Shown here one piece after another: positions 37,750 to 44,920 of a stretch of DNA of 64,000 bases; the first letter of the stretch is position 1; the number at the start of each line of letters is the position of its first letter. A program made the position numbers and the translations under genes. The DNA is from Paenibacillus catalpae. GTDB lineage: Bacteria; Bacillota; Bacilli; Paenibacillales; Paenibacillaceae. The notes below the pieces were generated by a model. It was not told where the DNA came from and did no database searches. It worked only from the letters and a program-made list of their open reading frames with translations. The DNA lies in contig NZ_FOMT01000003.1 in assembly GCF_900112695.1 (NCBI RefSeq), positions 372,001 through 436,000 of the forward strand, given 5' to 3'.

Positions 37750-38043
37750 ATGAGCGTATCAAGTGAAAGTCGTAAAGGGGATAGAATTTATGTGATCGAA
37801 GGATTCATTGCAAAGATAGTCACTGATAATAAAGGACATTTTGATTTATTAAGATCAAATGAACTCGATATTGGCGATACAGTTGTTTTTTTAGACTGGA
37901 GTCTCGAAACAGTCGGAGATGAATTAGAGATCTTCATTCACTACGTTGATAATAATGGTGAAGAGTTAAAGGCGAAAGAAACCTATTTCGTTACCGAGGA
38001 TGTTTGGAATAATCTCAGAGCTTATTTTACCAGTTTGAATTAA
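37750..38043 (+). CDS. Hypothetical 97-aa protein
   Basis: The frame opens at ATG 37732; ATG 37750 (MSVSSESRKGDRIYVIEG) gives the better-behaved N-terminus, though no strong ribosome binding site precedes either. The product is small and beta-rich (IYVIEGFIAKIVTDNKGHF; ELEIFIHYVDNNGEEL) with no recognised domain. The stop codon TAA lies inside repeat R4, so the gene ends directly at the cassette boundary. Confidence 0.6.
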   Translation: MSVSSESRKGDRIYVIEGFIAKIVTDNKGHFDLLRSNELDIGDTVVFLDWSLETVGDELEIFIHYVDNNGEELKAKETYFVTEDVWNNLRAYFTSLN

Positions 38044-38137
38044 GCTAACGGCGAACTTTAGCTCAATAAAGACCGCGCGGTAGCTCGCAAAATGATGAGC
38101 TGCCGTTTTCTCAACTAAAGGGCAGATATGCTGAATG
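38040..38137. repeat. Cassette-boundary repeat R4 (two half-sites)
   Basis: Left half-site TTAAGCTAACGGCGAACTTTAGCTCAA (38040-38066) overlaps the previous stop codon. Right half-site TCAACTAAAGGGCAGATATGCTGAA is at about 38111-38137. The middle contains GGTAGCTC...GAGCTGCC, a hairpin followed by TTTT. Confidence 0.7.
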
Positions 38138-38172
38138 GTACAATGGTTGGGGATGGGAGGTGGGTCATATAT

Positions 38173-38619
38173 ATGAATTTTATATACTGGATAACAGTAC
38201 CTGTGTACACGTTACTTTTAACATTTATCTTGTTGTTTGCAATTCTTGTCGTCTTTAAAAACTTAATGAAAAAAGAATCTTATAAATGGATAAATGAAAG
38301 ATTCTCCGAGAAAACTCAAAAAGCTATTATATTTTTTGGAAGGGTAATATGTTTAGGCTTTATTGTACTTATTTTCAGTTATTCAATTCCTTATTGGAAA
38401 GATTCTAGTTTATTAATAACAGGGCATTGTAGTTATGACGAAGGGTCTCCAACTAATTTCTATCATAAATCAAAGGACCTAAATGACTATGTTGAATTAA
38501 ATGGAAATCACGGAAAGTTGATTTCTTTTCTTTTTACCGCAAGGATGACTCCCGGAGTAAAATACAAAGTTAAATACTTACCTAATACAAATACGGGAAT
38601 ATACATTAAGAAGTTATAG
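38173..38619 (+). CDS. Hypothetical membrane protein, 148 aa
   Basis: ATG 38173 (MNFIYWITVPVYTLLL) is chosen because GGGAGGTGG lies nine bases upstream. Two membrane segments occur (about 3-30 and 55-75: RVICLGFIVLIFSYSIPYW), followed by an extracytoplasmic tail with HGKLISFLFTARMTPGVKYKVKYLP. No family is recognised. It is flanked by repeats R4 and R5 and is AT-rich. Confidence 0.65.
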   Translation: MNFIYWITVPVYTLLLTFILLFAILVVFKNLMKKESYKWINERFSEKTQKAIIFFGRVICLGFIVLIFSYSIPYWKDSSLLITGHCSYDEGSPTNFYHKSKDLNDYVELNGNHGKLISFLFTARMTPGVKYKVKYLPNTNTGIYIKKL

Positions 38620-38662
38620 GGCTTATTTAAAAAAGCACAAATATCGTTCAAACATAAAAGGA

Positions 38663-38758
38663 TTGAACTAACTGGGAACGTTAGTTCAACCATCATGGAG
38701 TAGTATGTCGCAACGGCAGCTGCTCCTTTTTTATTAAGCTAAAGGGAGGATAGTTTAA
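38663..38758. repeat. Cassette-boundary repeat R5 (two half-sites, best conserved)
   Basis: Left half-site TTGAACTAACTGGGAACGTTAGTTCAA (38663-38689) is a near-perfect hairpin. Right half-site TTAAGCTAAAGGGAGGATAGTTTAA (38734-38758) is the best consensus copy. Between them GGAGTAG...CAGCTGCTCC followed by TTTTTT resembles a terminator. Confidence 0.75.
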
Positions 38759-38812
38759 TAAGATTTACTTCCTTTGTATAATAATTAAGAAGTCTAATTA
38801 CGAGGTGGTAAG

Positions 38813-39235
38813 GTGTCTATAAAAGGCTTGAATCACTTTTTATTTTCAGTTTCTAATTTAAAGAATTCTATTGAGTTTTATCAAAATGTTTTTGATGCAA
38901 AATTGTTAATTAAGGGTAGAGGTACTGCCTATTTTGATTTGAATGGAATGTGGATTGCCCTGAATGTAGAAAAAGATATTCCCCGTAATGAAATAAGCCA
39001 ATCATACACTCATATAGCTTTTTCAATAGAAGAAGCTGACTTTGTAGAAATGTATGAGAAACTAATGGAATTGAATGTAAATATCTTGTCAGGTCGTCCA
39101 AGAGATGAAAAAGATAGGAAGTCTATTTATTTTACTGACCCAGATGGCCATAAGTTTGAGTTTCATACAGGTACTTTACAAGATAGAATAGATTACTACA
39201 AACAAGAAAAAGCACATATGGAGTTTTTCGATTAA
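38813..39235 (+). CDS. fosB: Metallothiol transferase FosB (fosfomycin resistance)
   Basis: A 140-aa vicinal-oxygen-chelate enzyme that inactivates fosfomycin by adding bacillithiol or cysteine with a divalent metal. Metal ligands are His in [10 protein letters not shown] (residue about 7), His in SYTHIAFS and Glu in [16 protein letters not shown]. The long conserved run around [20 protein letters not shown] is typical of Bacillus FosB. GTG 38813 follows GAGGTGG. It is the only cassette gene with a recognisable function, and it is flanked by repeat R5 upstream and the inverted-repeat element downstream. Confidence 0.95.
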   Translation: MSIKGLNHFLFSVSNLKNSIEFYQNVFDAKLLIKGRGTAYFDLNGMWIALNVEKDIPRNEISQSYTHIAFSIEEADFVEMYEKLMELNVNILSGRPRDEKDRKSIYFTDPDGHKFEFHTGTLQDRIDYYKQEKAHMEFFD

Positions 39236-39255
39236 AGGATTTCCTTGTTGAACTC

Positions 39256-39614
39256 CCTCGGTACGATTTAGTTTTCTCACGAATGCTCGCTTATTCGCAG
39301 GATTTCTCCCTTGCTAGAGATGCAGAAAGATAGTAAGAGAACCATTGTTGAAGACCAGAACAACATGAAGGCATGACGAAATAGAGGGGGAGGTTGTCGT
39401 CCCATATCCTTCCATATACTGCACGCATGCTCCACGCCGCCCCTGGAGGTTTTCACTCCCATGTCTCAACGGGTCTTTGCCCTCTCATTCCTTCGTTACG
39501 CCTGTCCAGAGGGTGGAGGCCGGTCTTGCTAACGGTACGGGTCGGTTAGAGCGTCCTCCTGGATGATGGGATTTTAAGGGCTATGACCCGTTGCGTACTC
39601 CCATCGTACCGAGG
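39256..39614. mobile_element. 359-bp element with 12-bp terminal inverted repeats, no transposase
   Basis: CCTCGGTACGAT (39256-39267) and its exact reverse complement ATCGTACCGAGG (39603-39614) bound a non-coding segment. Inside, CAACGGGTC (about 39467) and GACCCGTTG (about 39584) are another exact inverted pair, so the transcript could fold extensively. A minus-strand 61-codon frame inside is not convincing. It could be a MITE, an IS relic or a structured RNA element; no family was recognised. Confidence 0.55.
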
Positions 39615-39655
39615 CGCTTTTCTTTTTGCAAAGATGAAATTAATCCATCTACAGG

Positions 39656-39682
39656 AATGCTAACGGGTAACGTTAGTTCAAT
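39656..39682. repeat. Cassette-boundary repeat R6
   Basis: AATGCTAACGGGTAACGTTAGTTCAAT contains the GTTAGTTCAA core of R1 and R5. It lies between the inverted-repeat element and the cotJC fragment. Confidence 0.65.
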
Positions 39683-39732
39683 AAAACATAATCTTCAGTG
39701 CTCATTGCTTAGCATTAGAATCAACGGTGATT

Positions 39733-39927
39733 TTGTACGAGGATATTGCTGCAGAAGAGAAAGCAAGAGCGACCTATCAATGGCTAATCGATATGACGGA
39801 TGATGTGGATTTACAGGATGGACTAAAGTTTCTTCGTGAGCGAGAGATCGTTCATTCGTTGAGGTTTAGGGAAGCGGTTGAGATGATTAAGTCCGACTGG
39901 GGAACGAAAAAAGTATTTAAAGTGTAG
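39733..39927 (+). pseudogene. 5'-truncated spore coat protein CotJC/manganese-catalase fragment
   Basis: About 64 codons (YEDIAAEEKARATYQWLIDM...LKFLREREIVHSLRFREAVE) match the C-terminal half of CotJC, a manganese-catalase-like spore coat protein; EEKAR and REREIVHSLRF carry the metal-ligand Glu and His of the second half. The first ~120 residues are missing. An ATG or GTG at the front is fortuitous. The truncation lies next to repeat R6, so it may mark a recombination edge. Confidence 0.75.
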
Positions 39928-39955
39928 GGTAAGAAATAATAACACCGAGCAATAA

Positions 39956-40222
39956 TTAGACAGCAGTCGGTCTATGACCGACTGCTAGTTGCTTAATTGG
40001 CGTTAGGCTGGCAGTGTAGATGTGGAAACGGGAGATTAATCGACTAACCAAAACCAATAATTTAGATTCTTTACAACTAACTATTATAGTCGTATCCGTC
40101 GTATCCATAGTGTCGTGGATTACTGTACCAAAATAACCGGTCGGGAATGGGCGTGTGTATTTAACGAATGGCAAGTGTCGTTTAATTCCAAGTATTATAT
40201 AAAGTTCTTTTAAAGACACCAT
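39956..40222 (-). CDS. Hypothetical 88-aa protein, doubtful
   Basis: The ATG at 40222 overlaps the end of the 234-aa gene, a common sign of coupling, and the frame (MVSLKELYIILGIKRHLPF) stays open for 88 codons. Its 3' end runs through a perfect 11-bp hairpin (39962-39986), unusual inside a gene. It may be a real small partner or chance. Confidence 0.3.
   Translation of the reverse strand: MVSLKELYIILGIKRHLPFVKYTRPFPTGYFGTVIHDTMDTTDTTIIVSCKESKLLVLVSRLISRFHIYTASLTPIKQLAVGHRPTAV
39962..39986. terminator. Perfect 11-bp hairpin AGCAGTCGGTC-TAT-GACCGACTGCT
   Basis: A strong stem-loop between the cotJC fragment and the minus-strand genes. It probably ends transcription on one or both strands, though no long T-run follows. 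Confidence 0.55.
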
Positions 40223-40914
40223 GTTAAAAACTTTCTATAGTGTACTTTATTTTCAATTATCTCATTGTCGTATACCATTAGGTATAAGTGTTTAACTCGC
40301 GAGGCAAATTGTTGTACGAATTCATCCTGCTCAATTTCGTCAATCTTAAATCCGCTTACATCAATAAATAATTGGCCAATCATTTCTGGTGCTTTAGTAG
40401 CTTCTATTAGGTGATCAAAATAAACACTCTTAACAATTGAAATATCATGTTTTTCAATCTCAAAATAAGCGCTACTGCGAAAATCATCTTTGAAAGTTTT
40501 TTCAACAGATAAATGTTTTATATATTTATCAATTTGATCTTCTTCCAATATTTCAGCAAATGCTTCATAGGCAGATTCTTTGGCATAATCTGCTTGAATA
40601 CTGATAGGTTTACCGTCAGAAGTTGTATTCACAAAAACATTCTTAAATACAAATGTAAATAAATCTATTTCCTCATATATGTTCTCCGTTATAAACCAAG
40701 AGGTTGATCCCGTCAATTCGGTAATCCCAAAGTCACGTTTCATAGAATAGTGATGAGCAAGGATTGCTTGTATGTTTATCATACTCTTAATAATACTTTT
40801 GATTTTCTCCTTGTCATCTATAGTTTTTGAGGTATAGCGATTAGTAGTGATCCTTTCAGTAGGTAACGTTTTTTGAGAGAATTGCTTCATCTCAGAAAAA
40901 TTGATTCTTCTCAT
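40210..40914 (-). CDS. Hypothetical 234-aa protein
   Basis: ATG 40914 is preceded by AAGGAAGGGGAG. The protein is soluble, acidic, AT-rich in codon use and free of recognisable motifs. Segments such as KEKIKSIIKSMINIQAILAHHY (helical) and SVYFDHLIEATKAPEMIGQLFID suggest a mixed alpha/beta cytosolic protein. It lies downstream of the truncated gene at 41003-41235, from which it is separated by a hairpin (AGGTGAACT...AGTTCACC, about 40940-40976). Confidence 0.65.
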   Translation of the reverse strand: MRRINFSEMKQFSQKTLPTERITTNRYTSKTIDDKEKIKSIIKSMINIQAILAHHYSMKRDFGITELTGSTSWFITENIYEEIDLFTFVFKNVFVNTTSDGKPISIQADYAKESAYEAFAEILEEDQIDKYIKHLSVEKTFKDDFRSSAYFEIEKHDISIVKSVYFDHLIEATKAPEMIGQLFIDVSGFKIDEIEQDEFVQQFASRVKHLYLMVYDNEIIENKVHYRKFLTWCL

Positions 40915-41002
40915 AAAACTCCCCTTCCTTTTAGAAAATAAGGTGAACTATGATTAATTATTATCACAGTTCACCTCTACATAAAAGTTTAATAATGCAA
41001 GT

Positions 41003-41235
41003 TTAATTAATTGGCCAAGTTTCAACGTCAGGTGTAGCCGCTAAAGTTCCGCTCTCGAGTAATGTAACACTTAAATTTGAAGCAGTAGTGCTAACTACAC
41101 TTACATTCGCTGGAATGGAAAATGGTAGACCAACCCGTTGAGTAAATGTAGCTGCAGGAAAAGAATTCGTGAAAGAGGCACTTTTTTTACTAAAATATGT
41201 TTGAGGGAATAGTACACTTGTGTCAGCGACAGTAA
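41003..41235 (-). pseudogene. 3' fragment of an unknown gene, cut off at the tandem repeat array
   Basis: A minus-strand frame without a start codon translates to about 77 residues (VLFPQTYFSKKSASFTNSFP...FSIPANVSVVSTTASNLSV...ATPDVETWPIN) and stops at TAA 41003-41005. It is Ser/Thr/Ala-rich and beta-like, as in surface or spore-appendage proteins. Upstream the frame hits TGA inside the first repeat copy, so its 5' part was replaced by the array. No family is recognised. Confidence 0.55.
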
Positions 41236-41940
41236 CCCGGGTTCAGCCCGCGCGGACGGAATGAAATGGAGGAGCACGGCGTCTGAATCTACCGCTAAAA
41301 GTCCTCGCCGAGTAAGCTTCGTCAGCCATTAAATAACAGATTCGGACATCCCATGATGAGGAGACAAGTCAAGCGCAGTCGGATCCCCCTTGGCTCCACC
41401 AAACACAAATATATAAAACGCCAAATTAAGGCGTGTTTTTTGTGATTGGTGAAGCCCATAAGGGGGCGAACCCGGGTTCAGTCCGCGCGGACGGAATGAA
41501 ATGGAGGAGCACGGCGTCTGAATCTACCGCTAAAAGTCCTCGGCGAGTAAGCTTCGTCAGCCATTAAATAAGAAATTCGGACATCCCATGATGAGGAGAC
41601 AAGTTATGCGCAGTCGGATCCCCCTTGGCTCCACCAAACACAAATATATAACACGCCAAATTAAGGCGTGTTTTTTTGTGTTTGGTGAAGCCCATAAGGG
41701 GGCGAACCCGGATTCAGTCCGCGCGGACGGAATGAAATGGAGGAGCACGGCGTCTGAATCTACCGCTAAAAGTCCTCGCCGAGTAAGCTTGTCAGCCATT
41801 AAATAAGAAATTCGGACATCCCATGATCAGGAGACAAGTTATGCGCAGTCGGATCCCCTTGGCTCCACCAAACACAAATATATAACACGCCAAATTAAGG
41901 CGTGTTTTTGTGTTCAGCCCGCGCGGACGGAAGAAATGGT
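41234..41940. repeat. Three tandem ~235-bp units, each with a tRNA-Ala 3' end and long hairpin, plus a partial fourth
   Basis: Equivalent points are at 41236, 41471 and 41707, with a fourth start at 41912. Each unit contains the tRNA-Ala 3' end GATCCCCCTTGGCTCCACCA (41382-41401, 41617-41636; one C short at 41852-41870). A long inverted repeat then runs from GGCTCCACCAAACACAAA through ACACGCC-AAATTAA-GGCGTGT to TTTGGTGAAGCC (41392-41456, 41627-41692; truncated in copy 3). The remaining ~150 bp has no convincing gene. The copies are almost identical, implying recent duplication. Confidence 0.9.
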
Positions 41941-42075
41941 CACAGCCGATTTATGGGGCAATTTTACATGGGTGGACAGTCATTGTCAAAAGTGGCGAAA
42001 GCCATTGAACTACTGGCTACAGAAGTTGCCCCTGTTGTTCGCAGAGAAATTCGCAAGAAACAAAATACGGTATAA
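41935..42075 (+). pseudogene. 3' fragment of an LLM-class flavin-dependent oxidoreductase
   Basis: About 46 codons (SRFMGQFYMGGQSLSKVAKA, IELLATEVAPVVRREI) match the C-terminal end of luciferase-like monooxygenases. The frame begins in the partial fourth repeat copy and stops at TAA 42073-42075, so the front of the gene has been removed at the repeat boundary. It lies 18 bp before the QorB-like gene, suggesting an original two-gene oxidoreductase operon. Confidence 0.7.
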
Positions 42076-42093
42076 AGAATGGAGAAGATAACA

Positions 42094-42948
42094 ATGAAAA
42101 TTGGAATAAACGGTGCAAGCGGTAATTTGGGTACAGCGACGGTAAAACATCTGTTGGAGCGTGCGGCAGGGGAGCATAGCGTAGTAGCGATCACGCGTTC
42201 ACCCGAGAAAATGACTATGGGTGGTGTAGAAGCTCGCTTTGGTGATTACGATCAACCTGAATCGCTTATCGAGGCTTACAAAGGATTGGACCGACTGCTG
42301 CTTATCCCTTCGACCAGTTTACAATCTGGTGCACGATCGGCTCAAAACATTGCAGCCATTAATGCAGCTGTTGAAGCTGGTGTATCCCATATCGTCCTTG
42401 TTTCGTCTGTAGGAGCGCGAAATACAGAGCAACCGAACATTGCATTCGACTACTTTGCTAGTGAGCAGCATCTGATGCGCAAGGCTCCAAAGTGGAGCAT
42501 TCTACGCATGAGCTACTACGCGGAGGCTCTCATCAATGAAGCTCAGATGTCATTAGCGCATGGCGTGCTCACAGGTCTTAGCGAAAACAAAGTCAGCTTT
42601 GTCTCCCGTGACGATTTAGCTGCAGCTGCAGCCGGATTGCTGATCAGCGAAGGTCATGATGGTTCAATCTACACAGGAACTGGACCAGTAAGCTTTACGG
42701 GTGCGGAGCGTGCTGAGCTCATAGCAAAAGTTAGCGGAAAACCGTTGGCATTCTTCACGCTTCCGATTGAGACACTGCAAGGTCAACTCGAGCAAGCTGG
42801 ACTTCCGACTGCTGTCATTACAGCAATTGTAAGCATTCAACAAAACTTCTCTAACGGGGACTTCGATATCGTGACGGGGGATATCGAAAAACTCTCCGGC
42901 CGTCCAGCGCGTAGCCTTGAATCAATCTTGTCAGCGTCATTCCAGTAA
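42094..42948 (+). CDS. NAD(P)-binding SDR/NmrA-type reductase, QorB-like
   Basis: 284 aa from ATG 42094, which has GGAGA about nine bases upstream; ATG 42079 overlaps that site. The Rossmann motif is GINGASGNLGTATVKHLL; RSPEKM is a likely NADP-phosphate-binding region. The atypical SDR pattern (VSSVGARNTEQP; YYAEALINEAQ) matches quinone oxidoreductase 2 (QorB) and azoreductase-like NmrA proteins. A role in quinone reduction fits the island's content. Its promoter may have been lost with the LLM gene. Confidence 0.85.
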   Translation: MKIGINGASGNLGTATVKHLLERAAGEHSVVAITRSPEKMTMGGVEARFGDYDQPESLIEAYKGLDRLLLIPSTSLQSGARSAQNIAAINAAVEAGVSHIVLVSSVGARNTEQPNIAFDYFASEQHLMRKAPKWSILRMSYYAEALINEAQMSLAHGVLTGLSENKVSFVSRDDLAAAAAGLLISEGHDGSIYTGTGPVSFTGAERAELIAKVSGKPLAFFTLPIETLQGQLEQAGLPTAVITAIVSIQQNFSNGDFDIVTGDIEKLSGRPARSLESILSASFQ

Positions 42949-42970
42949 TCTAGACTATGGAATACAAAAC

Positions 42971-42997
42971 AGGGGACAACTCTTAGAGTTGTCCCCT
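42971..42997. terminator. Perfect 12-bp hairpin terminator
   Basis: AGGGGACAACTC-TTA-GAGTTGTCCCCT is followed by ATTGATTT. Confidence 0.85.
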
Positions 42998-43037
42998 ATT
43001 GATTTCAGACTAGGGAAAAAACTTTTCATTTTGCCTG

Positions 43038-43078
43038 TTGACAACAGCAGGAATATAAGTTATCTTTAAATCAAGATA
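43038..43078 (+). promoter_or_regulatory. Promoter with overlapping operator, copy 1
   Basis: TTGACA (43038-43043), 17 bp, then TATCTT as -10 (43061). The palindrome TATCTT-TAAATC-AAGATA (43061-43078) covers the -10. The downstream text AACTTAAAGACAAAC recurs after copy 2 at 43206. The 419-bp gap 42949-43367 holds these sites and one tiny frame. Confidence 0.5.
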
Positions 43079-43205
43079 TTTAACTTAAAGACAAACGAAA
43101 CAAATCTTCAAAGTCATACAACAGCAGTTCAAATCGATAGTAAAATGCGAAGTACAATGAGTATTCAGCATCGTCTGTTGTAAAGAAAGAATTTTTTATC
43201 TCCCA

Positions 43206-43223
43206 TATCTTAAATTTAAGATA
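43206..43223 (+). promoter_or_regulatory. Perfect 18-bp palindrome resembling an MhqR operator, copy 2
   Basis: TATCTTAAATTTAAGATA is fully palindromic and has the spacing and outer ATCT/AGAT bases of the Bacillus MhqR box, as far as I recall it (ATCTCGAATTCGAGAT type). Downstream DoxX, a family in the MhqR regulon, supports the reading. Confidence 0.5.
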
Positions 43224-43266
43224 ATTAAATTAAAGACAAAACAAACTAATCCAAGGAGTGATTCTT

Positions 43267-43338
43267 ATGCTCAACCGTACTTCAGGCATTTACCATCGAA
43301 GTGTTGGAGCGTGTACGCTTTATCCGTCAGTAACTTAA
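43267..43338 (+). CDS. Possible 23-aa leader peptide or gene remnant
   Basis: ATG 43267 follows an excellent AAGGAGTGATTCTT but the frame (MLNRTSGIYHRSVG) is only 23 codons. A +1 shift would read QAFTIEVLERVRFIRQ, so a frameshifted remnant is equally possible. Confidence 0.25.
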   Translation: MLNRTSGIYHRSVGACTLYPSVT

Positions 43339-43367
43339 CTATTAATTTTTGAAATGAGGTGCAGATT

Positions 43368-43601
43368 ATGATTGCCATTCTGGGACGTATTAACGAATTG
43401 AGCAGAAAACAGCATGCTGAAGGACTAAACGAGCAGGAGAAAAAAGAACAGACAAAGCTTCGCAATGAGTATTTGCAGCAGATTCGAGGCCAAGTTCACG
43501 ATATGTTGTTGGGTGTCTCGGTAATCGATGACAACGGGCAAGACGTAACTCCGGCGAGGCTGGCAGCCGATAAAGCGAATTTGCCAAGGGATGACCGCTA
43601 G
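43368..43601 (+). CDS. DUF896 family protein (YnzC-like)
   Basis: 77 aa from ATG 43368, with ATGAGGTG six bases upstream. The helical hairpin ILGRINELSRKQHAEGLNEQE and EEKKEQTKLRNEYLQQIRGQV-type segments define the YnzC/DUF896 family of small soluble proteins, often LexA-controlled in Bacillus, with unknown biochemical function. It lies between the MhqR-like operator and doxX, so it may be co-transcribed. Confidence 0.85.
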   Translation: MIAILGRINELSRKQHAEGLNEQEKKEQTKLRNEYLQQIRGQVHDMLLGVSVIDDNGQDVTPARLAADKANLPRDDR

Positions 43602-43680
43602 ACGGATATTCTCAATACGATTATAGGGCAAGATTCGCTAAGAAACTTTAAGATCAACACTATAAAAATTTGGGAGATGA

Positions 43681-44085
43681 ATGAAAATGATGGATTTGGG
43701 ACTTCTTATTATTCGGGTAGTGGTAGGATTATTGTTTGTTGGTCATGGAGCACAGAAACTGTTCGGCCTGTTCGGGGGATATGGCCCGAAAGGGACAGGA
43801 GGCTGGATGGAATCGGTTGGCATTCGTCCTGGTGTTGTTATGGCTGTCTTTGCTGGAGTATTGGAACTGCTGGGCGGGGCATTGTTCGCCGCAGGGCTGT
43901 TCACAGTAGCAGCAGGAGTGATGATTGTAGTCACCATGGCAGGTGCTATAGTTAAAGTGCATCGGCCTAACGGCCTGTGGGCAACGGCAAACGGGTATGA
44001 ATATCCACTGGTACTCGTTGCTGTAGCTATTGGCGTTGCGCTGACAGGAGCAGGAGCTTACTCACTGGATGCGCTGTTGTTCTAA
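43681..44085 (+). CDS. DoxX family membrane protein
   Basis: A 134-aa integral membrane protein with four membrane segments. The N-terminal signature LLIIRVVVGLLFVGHGAQKLFG and FGGYGPKGTGGWMESVG are typical of DoxX/MhqP-type proteins. In Bacillus the homologue MhqP belongs to the quinone-resistance regulon and is thought to work with ring-cleaving dioxygenases. GGGAG precedes ATG 43681. It is followed by a strong hairpin at 44151. Confidence 0.92.
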   Translation: MKMMDLGLLIIRVVVGLLFVGHGAQKLFGLFGGYGPKGTGGWMESVGIRPGVVMAVFAGVLELLGGALFAAGLFTVAAGVMIVVTMAGAIVKVHRPNGLWATANGYEYPLVLVAVAIGVALTGAGAYSLDALLF

Positions 44086-44150
44086 TGTGGGCACGAAATT
44101 ATAATCAATAATACTGTGGTCTCTTACGGAGGACTCTAGTTGAATGAACA

Positions 44151-44178
44151 AGGAGCAGCTGCCCTGGCAGCTGCTCCT
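44151..44178. terminator. Perfect 13-bp hairpin
   Basis: AGGAGCAGCTGCC-CT-GGCAGCTGCTCCT is followed by GTTTTATTAA. The GCAGCTGCTCC/TTATTAA text is shared with cassette repeat R5 (38715-38738). The rest of 44086-44437 shows no gene. Confidence 0.8.
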
Positions 44179-44437
44179 GTTTTATTAAAGTGTTTTTGCC
44201 GCAGAGTCCTAAATACATACCGAATAGACCTATCAGTCTCAACATTGGTGCTGTGGAGATGGGATGTGGAATGATCTTATAATTTTAACCTATAAAACGT
44301 ATAGAAAATATAGAATTGTTCGATATACTTCGGTATCAATATTATGATTCTAATAAGTATAACATTCAACTGGGAGTCACAGACAATACGAAATAGCGCT
44401 TAGCAAGCGGTAATTCATAAGGAAAGGAAGTAGATTA

Positions 44438-44608
44438 GTGACACTATTCCAAGTAAACGAATGGCTGGACGAATACAATGACTATATGCTGCTCTATAGA
44501 ATGTTCGGTGATCAAACCTATGTAAATGAAGCAGATGAAATTATGAAGAGCATGGAAAGATATGTTAGTAAAATGCTAATGCTTGAAAAATGTAAACTTA
44601 CATTATAG
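44438..44608 (+). CDS. Hypothetical 56-aa protein
   Basis: GTG 44438 has GGAAAGGAAG seven bases upstream. The translation (MTLFQVNEWLDEYNDYMLLY, then RMFGDQTYVNEADEIMKSME) is acidic, helical and plausible as a small soluble protein; no family is recognised. It stands alone between doxX and the LysR genes. Confidence 0.45.
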   Translation: MTLFQVNEWLDEYNDYMLLYRMFGDQTYVNEADEIMKSMERYVSKMLMLEKCKLTL

Positions 44609-44836
44609 GAGGCAAGGTTCACTTAGCTATTAACCGCCAACGCGATTTTGCCATTCCCCCAGTCTTGCCATTGCTGCTACTAATATTCGCTATATGCCGG
44701 AGTAGCGGACGAAATAGGCCTCCGTATTGCAGTCGACCTCCGCGAATCGGTTTTTTCATATTTTTAAACCACACCATAGTGTTCTCACGCACCAACCCTA
44801 AAATCTAGCAACCCTCACCTGAAATCTAGCGGATAT

Positions 44837-44863
44837 ATTATATGACGGGTTCTTTCATATAAT
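44837..44863. promoter_or_regulatory. Candidate LysR operator, perfect inverted repeat
   Basis: ATTATATGA-N9-TCATATAAT (44837-44863) lies 58 bp before the first LysR gene. The T-N11-A pattern and the autoregulatory position fit LysR-type sites. The rest of 44609-44920 shows AAATCTAGC repeated at about 44801 and 44822 and no gene. Confidence 0.55.
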
Positions 44864-44920
44864 GTTTACAAAGTCCATCAATAATACGATACGGCTCATC
44901 TAACTAAGAGGTGATACATA

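Noticed and set aside
36378-38758. CRISPR array, considered because of regularly repeated palindromes
   Set aside because: Repeats are 100-600 bp apart and imperfect, spaced by genes, and no cas genes are present.
36378-38758. Classical integron attC sites
   Set aside because: The GTTRRRY/RYYYAAC core pairs are not in the right order or spacing, and no IntI-type integrase is seen.
39277-39462. 61-codon minus-strand frame inside the inverted-repeat element, considered as a transposase piece
   Set aside because: No recognisable transposase motif and no ribosome binding site.
41557-41806. Overlapping frames of 72-80 codons on both strands inside the tandem repeat units
   Set aside because: They run through the tRNA 3' end and the hairpin and exist only because of the repeat; no ribosome binding site or protein-like composition.
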